Positions 34,518 to 43,318 of a DNA stretch of 64,000 nucleotides are shown piece by piece; the stretch's first letter is position 1, and each line of letters starts with the position of its first letter. The stretch is from positions 620,001-684,000 of the forward strand of contig NZ_CP015992.1 of assembly GCF_001708505.1 (NCBI RefSeq). The letters are read 5' to 3'. This stretch comes from Pseudomonas sp. TCU-HL1 (lineage in GTDB: Bacteria; Pseudomonadota; Gammaproteobacteria; Pseudomonadales; Pseudomonadaceae). The notes under the pieces were generated by a model. The model worked only from the letters and a program-made list of their open reading frames with translations, was not told where the DNA came from and did not search any database. The position numbers were made by a program, and so were the translations under genes.

Positions 34518-36149
34518 ATGCTGGGCAATGTCATGAACCTGCGGATCGGCAACAAGCTGATGCTGGCCTTCGCGGCCCTGATCCTAGCGTTCGGTTTCCT
34601 GCTGTTCATCACGCTGGAAAGCTTTTCCAGCTTGCAGGCGCAGGAGGCGGCGCAGTTCAAGCGGCGCTACGTGCGGATCGCCGACGTGAAGGAGCTGCTG
34701 CTCAACCTTACTCTGCAACGGGTGGAGCTGCTGCAGGCGCTGAACGAAGGCTCGGTGCAGGACCGGGACGATAGCCTGCGGCGCAATACCGAGGCCAACG
34801 ACAAGCTGCTGGATCGCCTGCGTGAGGCGGTGGTGGATGATCAGCAGACCCTGGAACTGCTGGACCGGATTAAGGCCCTGCGGGCTGACTACCTGCGCGT
34901 TCGCGACGAGGAGGTGCTGCCGCTGATTGCCAGCGGCAGCCAGGAAGAGGCGCGCAACCTGATTGGTGGGCCGCAGCGCCAGCGAGTGGAGAAGATCTAC
35001 GACCTCGGCCAGGAGCTGGTGACCATCACCGACAAGCGCATCACCGCCGGTATGGAGCAGTCGGTTCTCACCCTGGAGGCACTGCGTGAACGGACCTTCT
35101 ACTACAGCCTGATCCTGGTGCTGGTCACCGGGCTGCTGGCCTGGCTGCTCAGCCGCCATATCGCCCAGCCCCTGGCGCGCCTGACCGGCTGGGCCGAGCA
35201 GATCGGGCGTGGCGAAATCCCCCGGGAGATTCCCAACACCACCCGCCAGGACGAGGTGGGCCGGCTGGCCCTGGCCTTCGTCAACATGAGCCGCTATCTG
35301 CGCGAATTGGTGCAGGAGCTGAACGAAAGCATCTCGGTGCTGGCCACCGCCAGCGAAGAAATTCTCGCCGTAACGACCCAGGTAGCCTCGGGTACCCAGG
35401 AAACCGCCACCGCCATCAGCGAGATCGCCACCACGGTGGAAGAGGTGAAACAGACCGCCGTACTCTCCGGCAACAAGTCCCAGGCGGTCACCGAAAGCGC
35501 CGAACGTACCCGGCAGGTGGCCCAGGCCGGGCGCCAGTCGGTGGAGGAAACCCTCAAGGGTATGAGCCAGATCCGCGCGCAGATGCAGGCGGTGGCCGAG
35601 AGCGTGATGCGTCTCGGCGAGCAGAGCCAGACCATTGGCGAAATCGTCGCCTCAGTTAACGACCTGGCCGAGCAATCCAACTTGCTTGGGGTCAACGCTT
35701 CCATCGAGGCGGTGAAGGCCGGCGAGGCCGGCAAGGGCTTCTCGGTGGTGGCGCAGGAGGTGAAGACCCTGGCCGAGCAGTCCAAGCAGGCCACGGCCCA
35801 GGTGCGAGGCATCCTCGGTGACATCCAGAAGGCCATGACCAAGGCGGTGCTGCAGGCCGAAGAGGGCAGCAAATCGGTAGAAAGCGGCTATGAGCGTGCG
35901 AAGGTCAGCGGCGAAGCGATCCGCACCCTCAGTAGCAGCATCGAGGAATCCAGCGAGATGGCCCTGCAGATTGCTGTCACCAGCCAGCAGCAGATGATCG
36001 GCATGGACCAGATCGGCACGGCCATGGAGAACATTCGCCAGGCCAGCCAAGACAATGTTGGCGGCACCCGCCAGGTCGACTTGGCTGCGCGCAACCTGCA
36101 CCAGCTGGGCCTGAAGCTAAAGGGCCTGGCGGCCCAGTTTAAGTTGTGA
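34518..36149 (+). CDS. Methyl-accepting chemoreceptor, WspA-like
   Basis: 543 residues. A membrane helix at about 14-34, a periplasmic four-helix-type domain (about 38-190), a second helix at about 195-215 (YSLILVLVTGLLAWLLS), a HAMP domain (RHIAQPLARLTGWAEQIGRG), then the cytoplasmic coiled-coil hairpin. Its tip reads LAEQSNLLGVNASIEAVKAG followed by EAGKGFSVVAQEVKTLAEQS, like WspA and unlike the QTNLLALNAAIEAARAGE of flagellar receptors. No C-terminal CheR-docking pentapeptide. AAGGAGAAAG precedes the ATG. The stimulus is unknown; WspA proteins respond to surface contact or envelope stress. Confidence 0.92.
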   Translation: MLGNVMNLRIGNKLMLAFAALILAFGFLLFITLESFSSLQAQEAAQFKRRYVRIADVKELLLNLTLQRVELLQALNEGSVQDRDDSLRRNTEANDKLLDRLREAVVDDQQTLELLDRIKALRADYLRVRDEEVLPLIASGSQEEARNLIGGPQRQRVEKIYDLGQELVTITDKRITAGMEQSVLTLEALRERTFYYSLILVLVTGLLAWLLSRHIAQPLARLTGWAEQIGRGEIPREIPNTTRQDEVGRLALAFVNMSRYLRELVQELNESISVLATASEEILAVTTQVASGTQETATAISEIATTVEEVKQTAVLSGNKSQAVTESAERTRQVAQAGRQSVEETLKGMSQIRAQMQAVAESVMRLGEQSQTIGEIVASVNDLAEQSNLLGVNASIEAVKAGEAGKGFSVVAQEVKTLAEQSKQATAQVRGILGDIQKAMTKAVLQAEEGSKSVESGYERAKVSGEAIRTLSSSIEESSEMALQIAVTSQQQMIGMDQIGTAMENIRQASQDNVGGTRQVDLAARNLHQLGLKLKGLAAQFKL

Positions 36150-36156
36150 GATCGGC

Positions 36157-38358
36157 ATGAGCCTCGATCGGGACGCTCTCAGACAACGCCTGCTGGCCAG
36201 TTTCCGCATTGAGGCGGAAGAGCGCCTCGGCGTCCTCGCCGACGACCTGGCCAACTGGCGCGAGGCCACTGCCTCGGTAGATTCCGTCGAGTCGCTGTTC
36301 CGAGAGGTGCACAGCCTTAAGGGCGCCGCTCGGGCCGCCGGGGTAACGGCCATCGAGCAGATCTGTCATGCTTGGGAAAGCCTGCTGGCGGCGGTTCGCC
36401 ACGGCCGCCTGAACCTGACGCCGGAGAGGGTCGAACTCAGTCGTAGAACCCTCAAGGCCGTGCAGCGGCTGCATGTCGGTCAGACCGTGGCATCTCATGA
36501 CCAGCAGCGCTTGATCGAGTGCCTGGAGGCCGCCGCCGAAGGCGATCTGATTGAGCTGCCGGAGGAGTTACCGCCGGCAGCGGAGTCGCTGCTGGCAGAC
36601 CTGGCGACGGTGCGGGTATCGGCTCAGCGCCTGGACACACTGCTGTTCCAGAGTGAGGTGCTGCTGCAGCACAAACTGGAGGCCAGGGTCCATGCGCGGA
36701 GCCTGCAGGCCCATATGGCCGCCTTCGAGCCGCAGCGCACCAAGCGCCTGCTCAGCGGCGGAGTGCTGCACCAACTGCGCGAAGACCTGGACGAGCTGCC
36801 CCCGGGGACGGCGGATGCCCTCAAAGGTGTACTCGACTACTTGGACTGGAGCTTGCTACAGCTGGACCGCCTTCACTTCAATGCCTGCCGCCTGGCAAGG
36901 GCCGGAAACCATTTGGCACAGGGCCTGGAACAGCTGTCTGGCAGCCTCAACGACGAATTGCAGCAGGTGCTGCTGCTCTCTGGCAGTGCCCTAGTGGAAG
37001 GCTTTCCCACCATGGTCCAGGACCTCGCCAGTGTAGCCGGCAAGCGCGTCGACATGGAGGTGAAGGGCGCGAGTCTGCAGGCGGACAAGCGCATCCTCGA
37101 CGAGCTGCGCATCGTGCTCACCCACCTGCTGCGCAATGCCATCGATCATGGCCTAGAGAGGCCCGAGGTGCGCAGCCGCATCGGCAAGGAGCCGACGGGC
37201 CGCCTAGGGCTGGAGCTGATCCAGGAGTCGGCGGACCGCTTCGAGCTGCGGGTTAGCGACGACGGCGCTGGCCTCGACCTTGAGCGGCTCAAGTCTAGAG
37301 CGGTGTCCAGCGGCCTGCTCAGCCCGGATCAGGCCAAGACCCTGACGGATAGGGAGGCCGGCAAGCTGATCTTCACCTCGGGGCTGTCCACCAGCCAGAT
37401 CGTCACCGACCTCTCCGGGCGCGGCCTGGGCATGGCCATCGTGCAGGAGACGGTGGAACGCCTGGGTGGACGCATCGAGGTGGAATCCCGTGCCAGCAAA
37501 GGCACCTGCTTCCACGTGCACCTGCCGCTCAGCCTGTCCACCTTCCGCGCCGTGATAGTGCGCAATGCCGAGCGTGTCTTCGCGGTTCCAGCTCTGGCGG
37601 TGGAGCGTTGTCTGCGGCTGCCGCCGGGCGCCATCAAGAACCTGGAGAACCGGCCCACGGTGACGGTGAGCGGCGAAGTGCTGCCGCTCTGGACCCTGGC
37701 CGAAGTGCTTGGTCTAGACCACCTGGAGCCTGGCGAGGACGACCTTACCTTGTTGCTGCTGAAGGTGCGTGGCGAACGCTTCGTACTGTTGGTGGAGGAG
37801 CTCCTGGGCGACCAGGAGATCATCGTCAAGGGCCTCGGCCGGCAGCTGGTGCGGGTGCGCAACCTGCTGGGCGCCACTGTGCTGGGGGACGGCCAACTAG
37901 TGCCCATCCTGCACCCCGCGGACCTCTATCGCAGCGCCCTGGAAACCCAGGGATCGAGCTTCGCCCAAGAGGTCCAGACGCGCCCCGGCATTGCGCCCCA
38001 GCGCCTGCTGATAGCCGAGGACTCTTTCACCTCGCGGGGGCTGCTCAAGGCCATTCTCGAGGGCGCCGGCTACCAGGTGACCACCGCCAACAACGGCCTG
38101 GAAGCCTGGAATGCGCTGAAGCAGGGGCAGTTCGACCTTCTGGTTTCGGATGTGGAAATGCCCCGGCTCGACGGTTTCACGCTGACCAGCCGGATTCGTG
38201 CCGACCGAGCACTGGCCGGCCTGCCGGTGGTGCTGGTGACGGCACTGCATTCGGCCGAGGACCGCGCCCGTGGCCTGGAGTCCGGCGCCAATGCGTACCT
38301 GGTGAAGAGTGGCTTCGAGCAGGACAGCTTGCTGGACGCCATCCGCCGGTTGATCTGA
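36157..38358 (+). CDS. CheA-type hybrid histidine kinase with C-terminal receiver
   Basis: 733 residues: HPt domain with H52 (LFREVHSLKGAARAAG), a long helical linker and dimerisation region, HATPase domain (THLLRNAIDHGLERPEVR with N327, VSDDGAGLDL, GRGLGMAIVQETVERLGG), a CheW-like regulatory domain (about 463-590), and a receiver with D665 (LLVSDVEMPRLDG). The CheA-REC fusion is the WspE architecture. It should phosphorylate the operon's CheB and the receiver of the final c-di-GMP protein. No separate CheY gene is present. It starts seven bases after the MCP stop. Confidence 0.93.
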   Translation: MSLDRDALRQRLLASFRIEAEERLGVLADDLANWREATASVDSVESLFREVHSLKGAARAAGVTAIEQICHAWESLLAAVRHGRLNLTPERVELSRRTLKAVQRLHVGQTVASHDQQRLIECLEAAAEGDLIELPEELPPAAESLLADLATVRVSAQRLDTLLFQSEVLLQHKLEARVHARSLQAHMAAFEPQRTKRLLSGGVLHQLREDLDELPPGTADALKGVLDYLDWSLLQLDRLHFNACRLARAGNHLAQGLEQLSGSLNDELQQVLLLSGSALVEGFPTMVQDLASVAGKRVDMEVKGASLQADKRILDELRIVLTHLLRNAIDHGLERPEVRSRIGKEPTGRLGLELIQESADRFELRVSDDGAGLDLERLKSRAVSSGLLSPDQAKTLTDREAGKLIFTSGLSTSQIVTDLSGRGLGMAIVQETVERLGGRIEVESRASKGTCFHVHLPLSLSTFRAVIVRNAERVFAVPALAVERCLRLPPGAIKNLENRPTVTVSGEVLPLWTLAEVLGLDHLEPGEDDLTLLLLKVRGERFVLLVEELLGDQEIIVKGLGRQLVRVRNLLGATVLGDGQLVPILHPADLYRSALETQGSSFAQEVQTRPGIAPQRLLIAEDSFTSRGLLKAILEGAGYQVTTANNGLEAWNALKQGQFDLLVSDVEMPRLDGFTLTSRIRADRALAGLPVVLVTALHSAEDRARGLESGANAYLVKSGFEQDSLLDAIRRLI

Positions 38359-38401
38359 AGGGAGCGTCGATCAGGGGATCGGCGCCATTGAGGGTAGGGC
38401 C

Positions 38402-39457
38402 ATGCGCGTACTGATAGTTGATGATTCGCCGGTTGCCCGCCTGCTGCTGCGTGCGATTTTCGAGGGCGAGGGATTCTTGGTAAAAGAGGCTGGCACCGGG
38501 CAGGAAGCGCTCAAGCTACTGCGGCTGTTCACTCCCGACATCATCACCATGGACGTGCACATGCCTGGCATGGACGGCTATGAGACCACTGAACACATCC
38601 TCGAACGCTACCCGGTGCCGGTGGTGTTGCTCACCGCTAGCGCCAACGCTTATGCCTCGGCCACAGCCATGCGCGCATTGGAGGCAGGCGCACTGGTGGT
38701 GCTGGATAAGCCTGTTAACCCGGATGCCGAGGATTTCAACGAGCGGGTCAGCGAGATGCTGCGCATTCTGCGCAGCATGGCCCAAGTAAAGATCGTGCGG
38801 CGCCCGCGTAAGGCCAATGGTGAGCTGTTTCGCTTGCAGACGCTGACAGAGCTGGTGGCGCAGAACGTGCAGACGCCACCGCAGCTGGTGGCCATCGCCG
38901 CTTCGGCGGGCGGCCCCGCGGCGCTCAGGAGCCTGCTGGAACGCCTGCAGCCGCCGCAGCCATGGTCGCTAGTACTAGTGCAGCATATCGCCACCGGCTT
39001 TCTGCCAAGCTTTCGAGACTGGCTGTCGACCCTCACGCACCTGCCGGTACTGATCGCCGAGGACGGCCAGACGCTGGCGCCGGGTCGGCTCTACCTCGCA
39101 CCGGACGGTTATCACCTGGGCTTTACCGCTAACCGTCGGGTGGCCCTGGACAGCGGGCCGCCGGAGGAGCTGGTGCGTCCCTCCGCCAATTACATGTTTC
39201 GCTCTGCGGCCCGGTACTTCCGCGACCAGACCGTCGGCATCCAGCTCTCAGGCATGGGCCGCGATGGCGCCGAAGGCCTGGCAGCTTTGCGCCGTAGCGG
39301 CGCGCTGACGCTGGTGCAGGAGCCTTCCAGCGCCATGATTGATTCCATGCCCCAGGCAGCCATCGCCCTGGATGCCGCCTGCCAAGTGCTAACGCCTGAC
39401 GGGATGGCCGCATTGCTCAACCTGATCGCCGAACGCCTAGCTGGCCAAGATGCATAA
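38402..39457 (+). CDS. CheB-type receptor methylesterase
   Basis: 351 residues: receiver (D8, D51 in IITMDVHMPGMDG, K103) and a methylesterase domain with the catalytic triad S168 (AIAASAGGPAALR), H195 (LVQHIATGF) and D288 (LSGMGRDGAEG). It removes methyl groups added by the CheR and gives adaptation; the equivalent of WspF, whose loss locks the Wsp pathway on. GAGGGTAGGG precedes the ATG. The stop is 13 bases before the start of the last gene. Confidence 0.94.
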   Translation: MRVLIVDDSPVARLLLRAIFEGEGFLVKEAGTGQEALKLLRLFTPDIITMDVHMPGMDGYETTEHILERYPVPVVLLTASANAYASATAMRALEAGALVVLDKPVNPDAEDFNERVSEMLRILRSMAQVKIVRRPRKANGELFRLQTLTELVAQNVQTPPQLVAIAASAGGPAALRSLLERLQPPQPWSLVLVQHIATGFLPSFRDWLSTLTHLPVLIAEDGQTLAPGRLYLAPDGYHLGFTANRRVALDSGPPEELVRPSANYMFRSAARYFRDQTVGIQLSGMGRDGAEGLAALRRSGALTLVQEPSSAMIDSMPQAAIALDAACQVLTPDGMAALLNLIAERLAGQDA

Positions 39458-39470
39458 GGGGAGGGACTCC

Positions 39471-42400
39471 ATGTATGCGGATGCAGACATCCTAGTGGTG
39501 GAAGACAGCCCGACGCAGGCTACCGAACTGCAATACATGCTCGAAGCGGTCGGTTGTAAGGTGCGTGTTGCCCGCAATGGTATCGAGGCGCTGGGTATGA
39601 TCGCCGAACGCCGGCCGACCATCATCATCAGCGATATCGTGATGCCGGAGATGAACGGCTACGAGCTGTGCCAGCAGGTCAAGGGCTCGGCCCAAACCCA
39701 GAATATCCCGGTGATCCTGGTAACCTCCCTGGCCGATTCCCGTGACGTGGTGCATGGGCTCGCCTCGGGCGCCGATAACTTCATCGTCAAGCCGTTCGAC
39801 GAGAAGTATCTAATGTCGCGCATCCGCTACTTCCTGGTTAACCTGGAACTTCGCAGTCACGAACGGGTGCAGATGGGCGTGGAGGTGGTGCTGGAGGGTG
39901 AGCGGCATTTCATCACCGCCGGCCGCCAGCAGATCCTCGACCTGCTGATATCCACCTATGAACAGGGTGTGCGCCTGAACCATGAACTGCAGGTTAAGCA
40001 TGACGAATTGGCCCGCAGCAACTCGCTGCTCAACTGCCTGTTCCATTTCACTAGCGGCCTGACCGATGCCCGCAACGAGCAGCATGTGATAGACGCCGCG
40101 CTGCGGCGTGTCCTCGAGTTCCCCGACGCTGGTGGGGCCTGGTTGCTGATGGCCGACTCGTGGGAGCCTGAGAATACGGTGCGCCTGGCCGGTTTTCGTG
40201 CGCGCAGCCGGGGCTACGACTTGGAGCTACACGCCAAGTGCGCCCGCGACTGTCCGTGCCGGCATGCCTGGGACAGCGACGGATTTAGCCAGCCCCGTAA
40301 TATCGAGGGCTGCCCGGCGCTTGCCGTGCTGCCCGGTAAACCGGTGCACGCCAGCATCCCGTTGCTTTTGGGCGGCGAGATCGTCGGCATGCTCAACGTC
40401 GTGCAGCGCGACGCCCTAGTCTGGTCCGAGGAAGCCCTCAACGCACTGGCGTCAATCGGCCGACAGTTGGCCATGGCCCTGGGCCGGGTGCGCCTGTTCG
40501 AGAGCATGGAACAACTGGTTGAGCAGCGCACCGAGGCGCTGACTCAGAGCGAAGCGCTGTTGCGTAACGTGCTGGACAGTCTGCCGGTGGGGGTGCTGGT
40601 GACTGATCAGCAGGGCCGCCTGATCATGAGCAACCCAGAGAGCAGTCTGATTTGGGGAGGAGCGCATACGTGTGGCGAGGAGGGCTATGGCCCGTACCGA
40701 GGCTGGTGGGCCGATAGCGGTGAGCCAGTGACCGCCGAGAACTGGTCGGTAATGCGCGCGGTGAAGCAGGGGGAGGTTTCGCGCAACGAGGTCATCGACA
40801 TCCGGACGTTCAAGGGCGGGCACAAGACCATCCTCAATTCGGCTGTACCCTTCCTCGACAAAAACGAGATGATCCAAGGCGCCATAGTAGTGTTCCAGGA
40901 CATCACCGAGCAGCGCCGTCGCGACTTGGAGGTGCGAACCCGCACACGGGCGGTGGAGGCCAGCGTCAACGCGATAGTGATTACCGACAACGAGCAGCCT
41001 GACCAGCCCATCGTCTACGTCAACCCGGCCTTTGAGCGCATCACCGGATACTCGGCCGAGGAGGTGCTGGGGCGCAATTGCCGCTTCCTCCAGGGCGAGG
41101 ACCGGGGCCAGCCGAACCTAGACAACATTCGCCGGTTGCTGTCGGCTCAGGAGGAGGGCGGCGCTCTGCTGCGTAATTTCCGCAAGGACGGCTCAGAGTT
41201 CTGGAATGACCTCAAGGTGTCCCCGGTGGTGAACGATCGCGGCAAGGTCAGTCACTTCGTCGGCATTCTCCACGACGTCACCGAAGGCAAGCGCTATCAA
41301 GAGGAGCTTGAGCACCAGGCCAACCACGACAGCCTCACCGGCCTGCCCAACCGTAACCTGCTCAACGACCGCATTAACCAAGCCATCGCCCTGGCTGCGC
41401 GCAACCACAGTAGCTTCACACTGGCCTTTATGGACATCGACCGCTTCAAGGTGGTCAACGACAGCCTTGGCCACAACGCCGGCGACCAGTTGCTGATCCA
41501 GGTTGCCAACCGCCTTCAGGAGCGAGTTCGAGAGATCGATACCGTAGCACGCTTGGGGGGGGATGAGTTCATTGTCCTGCTAATGGAGACCGACCAGTTG
41601 GGCGAGCAGTTGGCCTGGCTGGAGCGCCTCAAGCGGAGCATCGCGGCGCCGCTAATGCTGGACGAACAGGAGGTGGTAGTTAGCTTGAGCATCGGCTTCT
41701 GTTGCTACCCGAGCGACGGGCGTGACGCCGTCACCCTGCTGCGCAACGCCGATACGGCGATGTACCAGGCCAAGCACCAGGGGCGAAACCGAATCTGCGC
41801 CTTCATGTCGGAGATGAACGACCAAGTGCAGAAGCGCCTGTCGATGGAGCAGGAAACCCGCCAGGGGTTGCAGAATCAGGAGTTCATGGTGGTCTACCAA
41901 CCGCAGCTGGACCTACAGAGCGGGCGTCTGTGCGGTTTCGAGGCTCTTGTGCGCTGGAACCGCAGCGGCAAGATGGTCAGCCCAGATGAGTTCATTCCCC
42001 TGGCCGAGGAAACTGGTTGGATAGTATCCATCGACTTCTATGTGTTCGAGAGGGTCTGCAAGCAGCTAAACATCTGGCGCAACCTGTTCAATCAGGGACT
42101 GAGCGTGGCGGTGAACTTCTCCGCCATCAGCTTTGCCGAGACCGACTTCATCGAGCGCGTGCTGGGCCTGCTGAAAATCAATAGCATCCCGCCACACTGG
42201 GTCAAGATTGAGCTGACCGAAAACATTCTGATGACCAATGCCGATGATGCCCTCCGTAAGATGCATAACCTAAGCGCCAAGGGCATCCGCTTTTCTATCG
42301 ACGATTTCGGCACCGGTTACTCTTCGCTTGGCTATCTGAAGCGCTTCCCCTTCAGCCAGCTGAAGATCGACCGAAGCTTCATCACCGACGTGCTGACTGA

Positions 42401-43052
42401 ACCGGACAGCGCCTCCTTAACGCGCTCGATGATCTCCATCGGGCACAACCTAGGCATCAATGTGATAGCTGAGGGCGTCGAGAATCTTGAACAGCTGGGC
42501 TTTCTTCGCGCAGTCGGCTGCGACGAATTACAGGGCTACTATTACTCGCCGCCGCTGCCGCCCCAAGCCTGTCTGCAGTTCCTTCAGGAAGGCTCGATCC
42601 TTACGCTGCCGAAGAGCATCGTTGACGATAACGAACACTACCTGCTGATCATTGATGACGAGGTTGGCATTCTCAACGCGCTAAAACGCGCTCTGCGGCT
42701 GGAGGGCTACAAGATCCTCACCGCAAGCTCTACCACCGATGCCATTAACCTAATGGCAACTCACCCAGTGGACGTGGTGCTGACCGAACTGCGCCTCGCG
42801 GACCTGAACGGTGTGGAGTTCCTGCGGCGGATCAAGGCCATCTTTCCCGATGCGATCCGCATGGTGCTGAGCGGCTACACCGAGGTCAGCAGCATCCTAA
42901 AGGCATTGAACGAGGGGGTGATCTACCGCTTCATCACCAAGCCATGGGACGAGGATGACCTGCGACTCCAGCTCCGCGAAGCTTTCCAGCAGCGTGAGCT
43001 ACACCGGGAGATCAAGCGCATGCGTCAGGCGGTGAGGCAGGCGCAGGGCTGA
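39471..43052 (+). CDS. REC-GAF-PAS-LOV-GGDEF-EAL-REC output protein
   Basis: 1193 residues, soluble, in the position of WspR. Order: receiver (D55 in IIISDIVMPEMNG); GAF (about 180-345) with C257-x3-C261-x-C263-x17-C281; PAS (365-480); LOV (493-607) with GRNCRFLQG and C537; GGDEF at 696-700 with an upstream REID inhibition site; EAL (E824 in FEALVRW; IDDFGTGYSSL); C-terminal receiver. Two oddities: the LOV signalling glutamine is L600 (FVGIL), and the last receiver has E1106 (VVLTELRLADLNG) in place of the phosphoacceptor. I chose the ATG at 39471, which has GGGGAGGG upstream, over 39450, which overlaps cheB. The product would combine chemosensory phosphorylation with a flavin sensor to set c-di-GMP. 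Confidence 0.92.
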   Translation: MYADADILVVEDSPTQATELQYMLEAVGCKVRVARNGIEALGMIAERRPTIIISDIVMPEMNGYELCQQVKGSAQTQNIPVILVTSLADSRDVVHGLASGADNFIVKPFDEKYLMSRIRYFLVNLELRSHERVQMGVEVVLEGERHFITAGRQQILDLLISTYEQGVRLNHELQVKHDELARSNSLLNCLFHFTSGLTDARNEQHVIDAALRRVLEFPDAGGAWLLMADSWEPENTVRLAGFRARSRGYDLELHAKCARDCPCRHAWDSDGFSQPRNIEGCPALAVLPGKPVHASIPLLLGGEIVGMLNVVQRDALVWSEEALNALASIGRQLAMALGRVRLFESMEQLVEQRTEALTQSEALLRNVLDSLPVGVLVTDQQGRLIMSNPESSLIWGGAHTCGEEGYGPYRGWWADSGEPVTAENWSVMRAVKQGEVSRNEVIDIRTFKGGHKTILNSAVPFLDKNEMIQGAIVVFQDITEQRRRDLEVRTRTRAVEASVNAIVITDNEQPDQPIVYVNPAFERITGYSAEEVLGRNCRFLQGEDRGQPNLDNIRRLLSAQEEGGALLRNFRKDGSEFWNDLKVSPVVNDRGKVSHFVGILHDVTEGKRYQEELEHQANHDSLTGLPNRNLLNDRINQAIALAARNHSSFTLAFMDIDRFKVVNDSLGHNAGDQLLIQVANRLQERVREIDTVARLGGDEFIVLLMETDQLGEQLAWLERLKRSIAAPLMLDEQEVVVSLSIGFCCYPSDGRDAVTLLRNADTAMYQAKHQGRNRICAFMSEMNDQVQKRLSMEQETRQGLQNQEFMVVYQPQLDLQSGRLCGFEALVRWNRSGKMVSPDEFIPLAEETGWIVSIDFYVFERVCKQLNIWRNLFNQGLSVAVNFSAISFAETDFIERVLGLLKINSIPPHWVKIELTENILMTNADDALRKMHNLSAKGIRFSIDDFGTGYSSLGYLKRFPFSQLKIDRSFITDVLTEPDSASLTRSMISIGHNLGINVIAEGVENLEQLGFLRAVGCDELQGYYYSPPLPPQACLQFLQEGSILTLPKSIVDDNEHYLLIIDDEVGILNALKRALRLEGYKILTASSTTDAINLMATHPVDVVLTELRLADLNGVEFLRRIKAIFPDAIRMVLSGYTEVSSILKALNEGVIYRFITKPWDEDDLRLQLREAFQQRELHREIKRMRQAVRQAQG

Positions 43053-43149
43053 TTGCAGGGTGAAGCTGCAACCCCCAGGGGCTGCTAGGCAGTCTTACTA
43101 AAACCGTCTCATGTCTGTAGCCAAGAGGTTTGCTACGAGAACTTCCACG

Positions 43150-43318
43150 TGTAGGTTGCGGATTCCACGCCATTCGGACACTCAGTCCACGCTGATCCGG
43201 ACAGGCAGTTGGAGCGCAGCGATGCAGGATTGGCATTGTTAGCTCGAGGTGCCGGGAGGCGTCAATTTCTGCATCTGCTTGCGCAGCGATTCGCCCTTGA
43301 GCTGGATCCGATACGCGC
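43150..43318 (-). mobile_element. IS21-family 3'-end remnant with istB tail
   Basis: Minus strand: RIQLKGESLRKQMQKLTPPG and a TAA near 43240 are the last codons of istB, followed by CTAACAATGCC, two TGTCCG-type repeats and GGATTCC at the end near 43150. It is fused at about 43318 to recombinase copy 2, whose C-terminus is thereby lost. The same end sequence is at 12209-12320. The 97 bp between the operon stop and this remnant contain no gene. Confidence 0.75.
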
